Assembly (NCBI GenBank): GCA_035048495.1
Contig: CM068548.1
Location: 992,001 to 1,056,000 of the forward strand
Reading direction: 5' to 3'
Origin: Euptelea pleiosperma
Lineage: Eukaryota > Streptophyta > Magnoliopsida > Ranunculales > Eupteleaceae
Length of the DNA: 64,000 bases
Shown: positions 61,424 through 64,000 of the stretch, piece after piece
Numbering within the stretch: position 1 is the first letter of the stretch
How the letters are laid out: the number at the start of each line of letters is the position of its first letter
Translations under genes and position numbers: made by a program
Notes under the pieces: model-generated
Databases searched by the model: none
The model's input: the letters and a program-made list of their open reading frames with translations, nothing else
What the model was told of the DNA's origin: nothing

Positions 61424-63159
61424 CTCGAATCCTTATCATATGATCAATGCTTGACCCATGATCCAAAAATAATGGGTCAGACTAAGATATATCATTATCT
61501 AGTTCAACTTTGAACATTACACCCTAATTTGGATCCAGATACGAACACAATATCCAAATTTGAACCATATTCCACATGCCGACCCATATGTGGATATGTG
61601 GGTCGGGTTCACTATAAAATATATACTTCAGTAAGGATCCAAGGCCCGAACCCCATATCCAACCTGATCTAATCACCTAAGCCTAGGATCCAAACCCAAC
61701 CCAAACTTGATTTATATTGGACCATTTTATATTCATATCCGCCCCATTTTGCATTAAGATAATATCTTAAAAAAACAAGTTTAAACTAGGTCAGAACATG
61801 GCCCCGACCCACCCCATTTTATGCTCTAGCTGAATCCCACCTTTTAAAGTATTTACATACCATCTATGGTAAGATTCGATCAGATCTAAAAACACGATCT
61901 AACCAAGATCGAATCACTTAGCGTAGGAACCAAATTTTACCTTAGTCAAATCAGGCTCCCTAGATCTAAATCCGATTTCGTATTTTCAAAGTGACTTGAA
62001 CCTGGACCCTAGAATGCAAAACCCGCTAAAATAGATATGGATTGGATTGAATATCTGATCTTTATCGATTTTATTTGCTTTGGCTCAATATCATTAGTTT
62101 TAATTCTGTAAATTTTCTAGCTACTCTAAAACATTGGATTTCCAATTTCAAGAATTAAGATTATAAGGAATCACTATTTTCGGATTTGCAATTTCCAAAT
62201 CCATGCTTGGTTCCCAAATAGACCTTAAGGGTGGAATTTATTAAAGTCTTTTAATATAATTAGGAAGTTCCATGTCTTAAATACATGCATATAGGTCGAA
62301 AGAGTTTACAAGTAGATGTGTCTTTTTTCCTCATAGTTCTTTTTAAATCTCTTTGAGGGATTTGAATATATTTTCCTTGTGATTATTTTCTAGATTATCT
62401 GCTATAATTCCATTTTTAAAGAATACTATTGGGATTTGGTAGTGATTCACCGAGAACTTTGTAAATTGCTTCTTGGAATTACTTAAGGTCATAGTTCAAA
62501 ATATCGTTCCATCTAGGATTTTTTTGAGCTGAGATGTCCCAGTCTCATGGATGACCAGAACAATACATTCAGGGTTTATCTTGGTTGCTCTCTATATGTC
62601 TCAGTTTGTTTTGCCGTTTTCTCGATTCATATTGTCTCAATCGAAATGTCATATTTTTTCAACTAGCCGAGCATACCTCGAGACCAAAACTTTAAATCAT
62701 AAATTACACAACATCTCCTCTAAAACCTTCAACAAGTTTCCAAAATAAGTTAGGGTGTCTCACTACCTCACCAAAATGACCTTTAGCAAATTAACTAAGG
62801 ATTTAACGCCAATCAAGATTATTTATCAAAAATGGAGTTTTGCTAAAAAAAAATATAACCATGACTGGTGCAAACAACCTCTAATCTGAGGAAGTAAGTC
62901 AAAAGCTACAACATCCAGTCCAACACCTTATTTCTCTCTCTTTACAGCCCAGTGCTCAAAGCTTGGGTAGTGAAATCCTCAACCATAGGTAAGCATGCTT
63001 CAAAATCTCGTTACGTATCGATCAGGACATCTTGTTTTGATAGGGCACTGAGATAGATGATCCATAGGGGAATGTATTGTCTAATGCCAAAATCTTAATT
63101 TAAATACTAAAATTGGTTTAATACATTACTTTTATAGGATGTCTTTTATAACACAACTA
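61424..63159. other. Noncoding stretch between LINE pieces
   Basis: No gene seen. 61,430-62,060 is rich in loosely repeated gatccaaa, cgacccat and aacccaaccc, resembling a worn MITE of the GATCGG type, but no ends were defined. The rest is AT-rich. Confidence 0.35.
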
Positions 63160-64000
63160 CTAAAAATGGTTGTGGAGGTTTATGAATACAGCCTTACTGG
63201 GGAAATGGTTGTGGAGGTTTGGGGGGGAGTTATCTAGTTTATGGAGGAAGGCTATGGCAGGTAAATACGGGATCACAGATTTGGGATGGGACGGGAGAGT
63301 AGTTTCTGCTACCTATGGCTGCGGTGTTTGGAAGGGGATTATGAAGACGCAGGGGAAGTTTCTTGAGGAGGTTCGTTATAGAGTGGGCAATGGAGACAGA
63401 ATTCTTTTTTGGAAGGACCTTTGGTATGGAGATGATACCCTCATGGAGGACTTTCCTGAGCTTTACGCTTTGTCAAATCTGAAGAATTGCCCTGTTTCAC
63501 AATTACTTGTGCGGGAAGGGAATAACATCTCTTGGAACTTTGGTTTCAGGAGGGGGCTTAATGATTGGGAAATTGAGGTTGTTTCCCGTTTGGTGCTTCG
63601 CTTACAAGATTGTTCGACATCCCCTTCCGGGTTGGACAGACGTACTCGGAAATGGTCTAAAGATGGCCGATTCTCAGTTCGGTCTTGATACATGGCTCTT
63701 CTTCCTCCTCATGATGAAAGATTCCCTGTCTCCTTTGTATGGGATTCTAAAGTGCCCTCCAGAATATCTTTCTTCTTCTAGCTCGCATCTTTGAACAAGA
63801 TCTTAACTGCGGATTACTTGATAGCTAGAAAGGTCATTATCATTGATTATTGCACTATGTGCAAACATAGTGGGGAATCCCTCAATCACCTCCTCCTCCT
63901 CCTCCATTGCGAGCTAGCTAGAGCAGTATGGACATCTTTTCTAGCGGAGTTTGGGATGGCCTGGATTTTTCCGAGATCATTGTTGCATCTCATTCCCAGT
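63160..64000 (+). pseudogene. LINE ORF2 C-terminal part, running off the window
   Basis: Open at 63,170-63,688: [39 protein letters not shown] and LNDWEIEVVSRLV. After a frame break near 63,680 comes a zf-RVT (CTMCKHSGESLNHLLL, then an HC pair) up to the window end. A ctcctcctcctc slippage near 63,890 adds Leu residues inside the zinc finger. Confidence 0.82.

Overview
The window is nuclear DNA from a flowering plant with a repeat-rich genome and very long introns. Evidence: split plant-type genes, Ty1/copia elements primed by initiator tRNA-Met, L1-type LINEs with zf-RVT tails, hAT elements, a Helitron and a SIRE-like LTR. I cannot name the species; the codon use and repeat types do not look like a grass. 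No bacterial-type operon, CRISPR array, rRNA or tRNA gene was seen.

One host gene dominates. It lies on the minus strand, with visible exons from 46,499 down to 9,050. I can place 19 consecutive coding exons. They join to exactly 1,344 codons (4,032 bp) without a stop and with matching splice phases. The protein is the plant counterpart of ZFYVE26/spastizin (Arabidopsis At2g25730 family). Both ends lie outside what I can find: the family's first several hundred residues would lie above 46,499, and its last several hundred below 9,050. Introns run from 87 bp to about 10 kb. The outer two are incomplete, at least 9 kb and 17.5 kb. One intron has a GC-AG boundary.

Layout. 1-3,451: pyrimidine-rich LTR-like sequence. 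3,452-5,574: internally deleted copia (minus) next to a TRIM-type LTR. 5,850-8,974: two related Gypsy-type LTRs (minus), the second carrying a Helitron. 9,050-9,281: exon 19. 10,013-18,564: compound copia in the ~10 kb intron before it. 19,271-24,009: exons 18-9. 24,010-27,130: intron with tandem repeats. 27,131-28,064: exons 8-7. 28,065-38,207: 10.1 kb intron with a nest (LINE RNase H fragment, copia in it, then a hAT MITE, a LINE and a Gypsy-type LTR in the copia). 38,208-41,670: exons 6-2. 41,671-46,385: intron with two copia halves as a large inverted repeat. 46,386-46,499: exon 1. 46,967-50,705: decayed but structurally complete hAT element. 51,236-53,615: solo LTR. 53,616-56,356: LINE sequence ending in poly-A. 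56,487-60,830: a hAT MITE, then a SIRE-like copia 3' region and LTR holding two more hAT MITEs. 60,840-64,000: further LINE pieces.

The host gene looks under selection: every exon is open and conserved. Nearly all mobile-element coding regions are broken by stops, frameshifts or lost catalytic residues. The most unusual structures are the inverted copia pair inside a transcribed intron, four hAT families that each carry their own short motif array between 8-bp target duplications, and a 23-bp LINE-tail insertion flanked by a perfect 12-bp duplication. I did not find a convincing new protein system.
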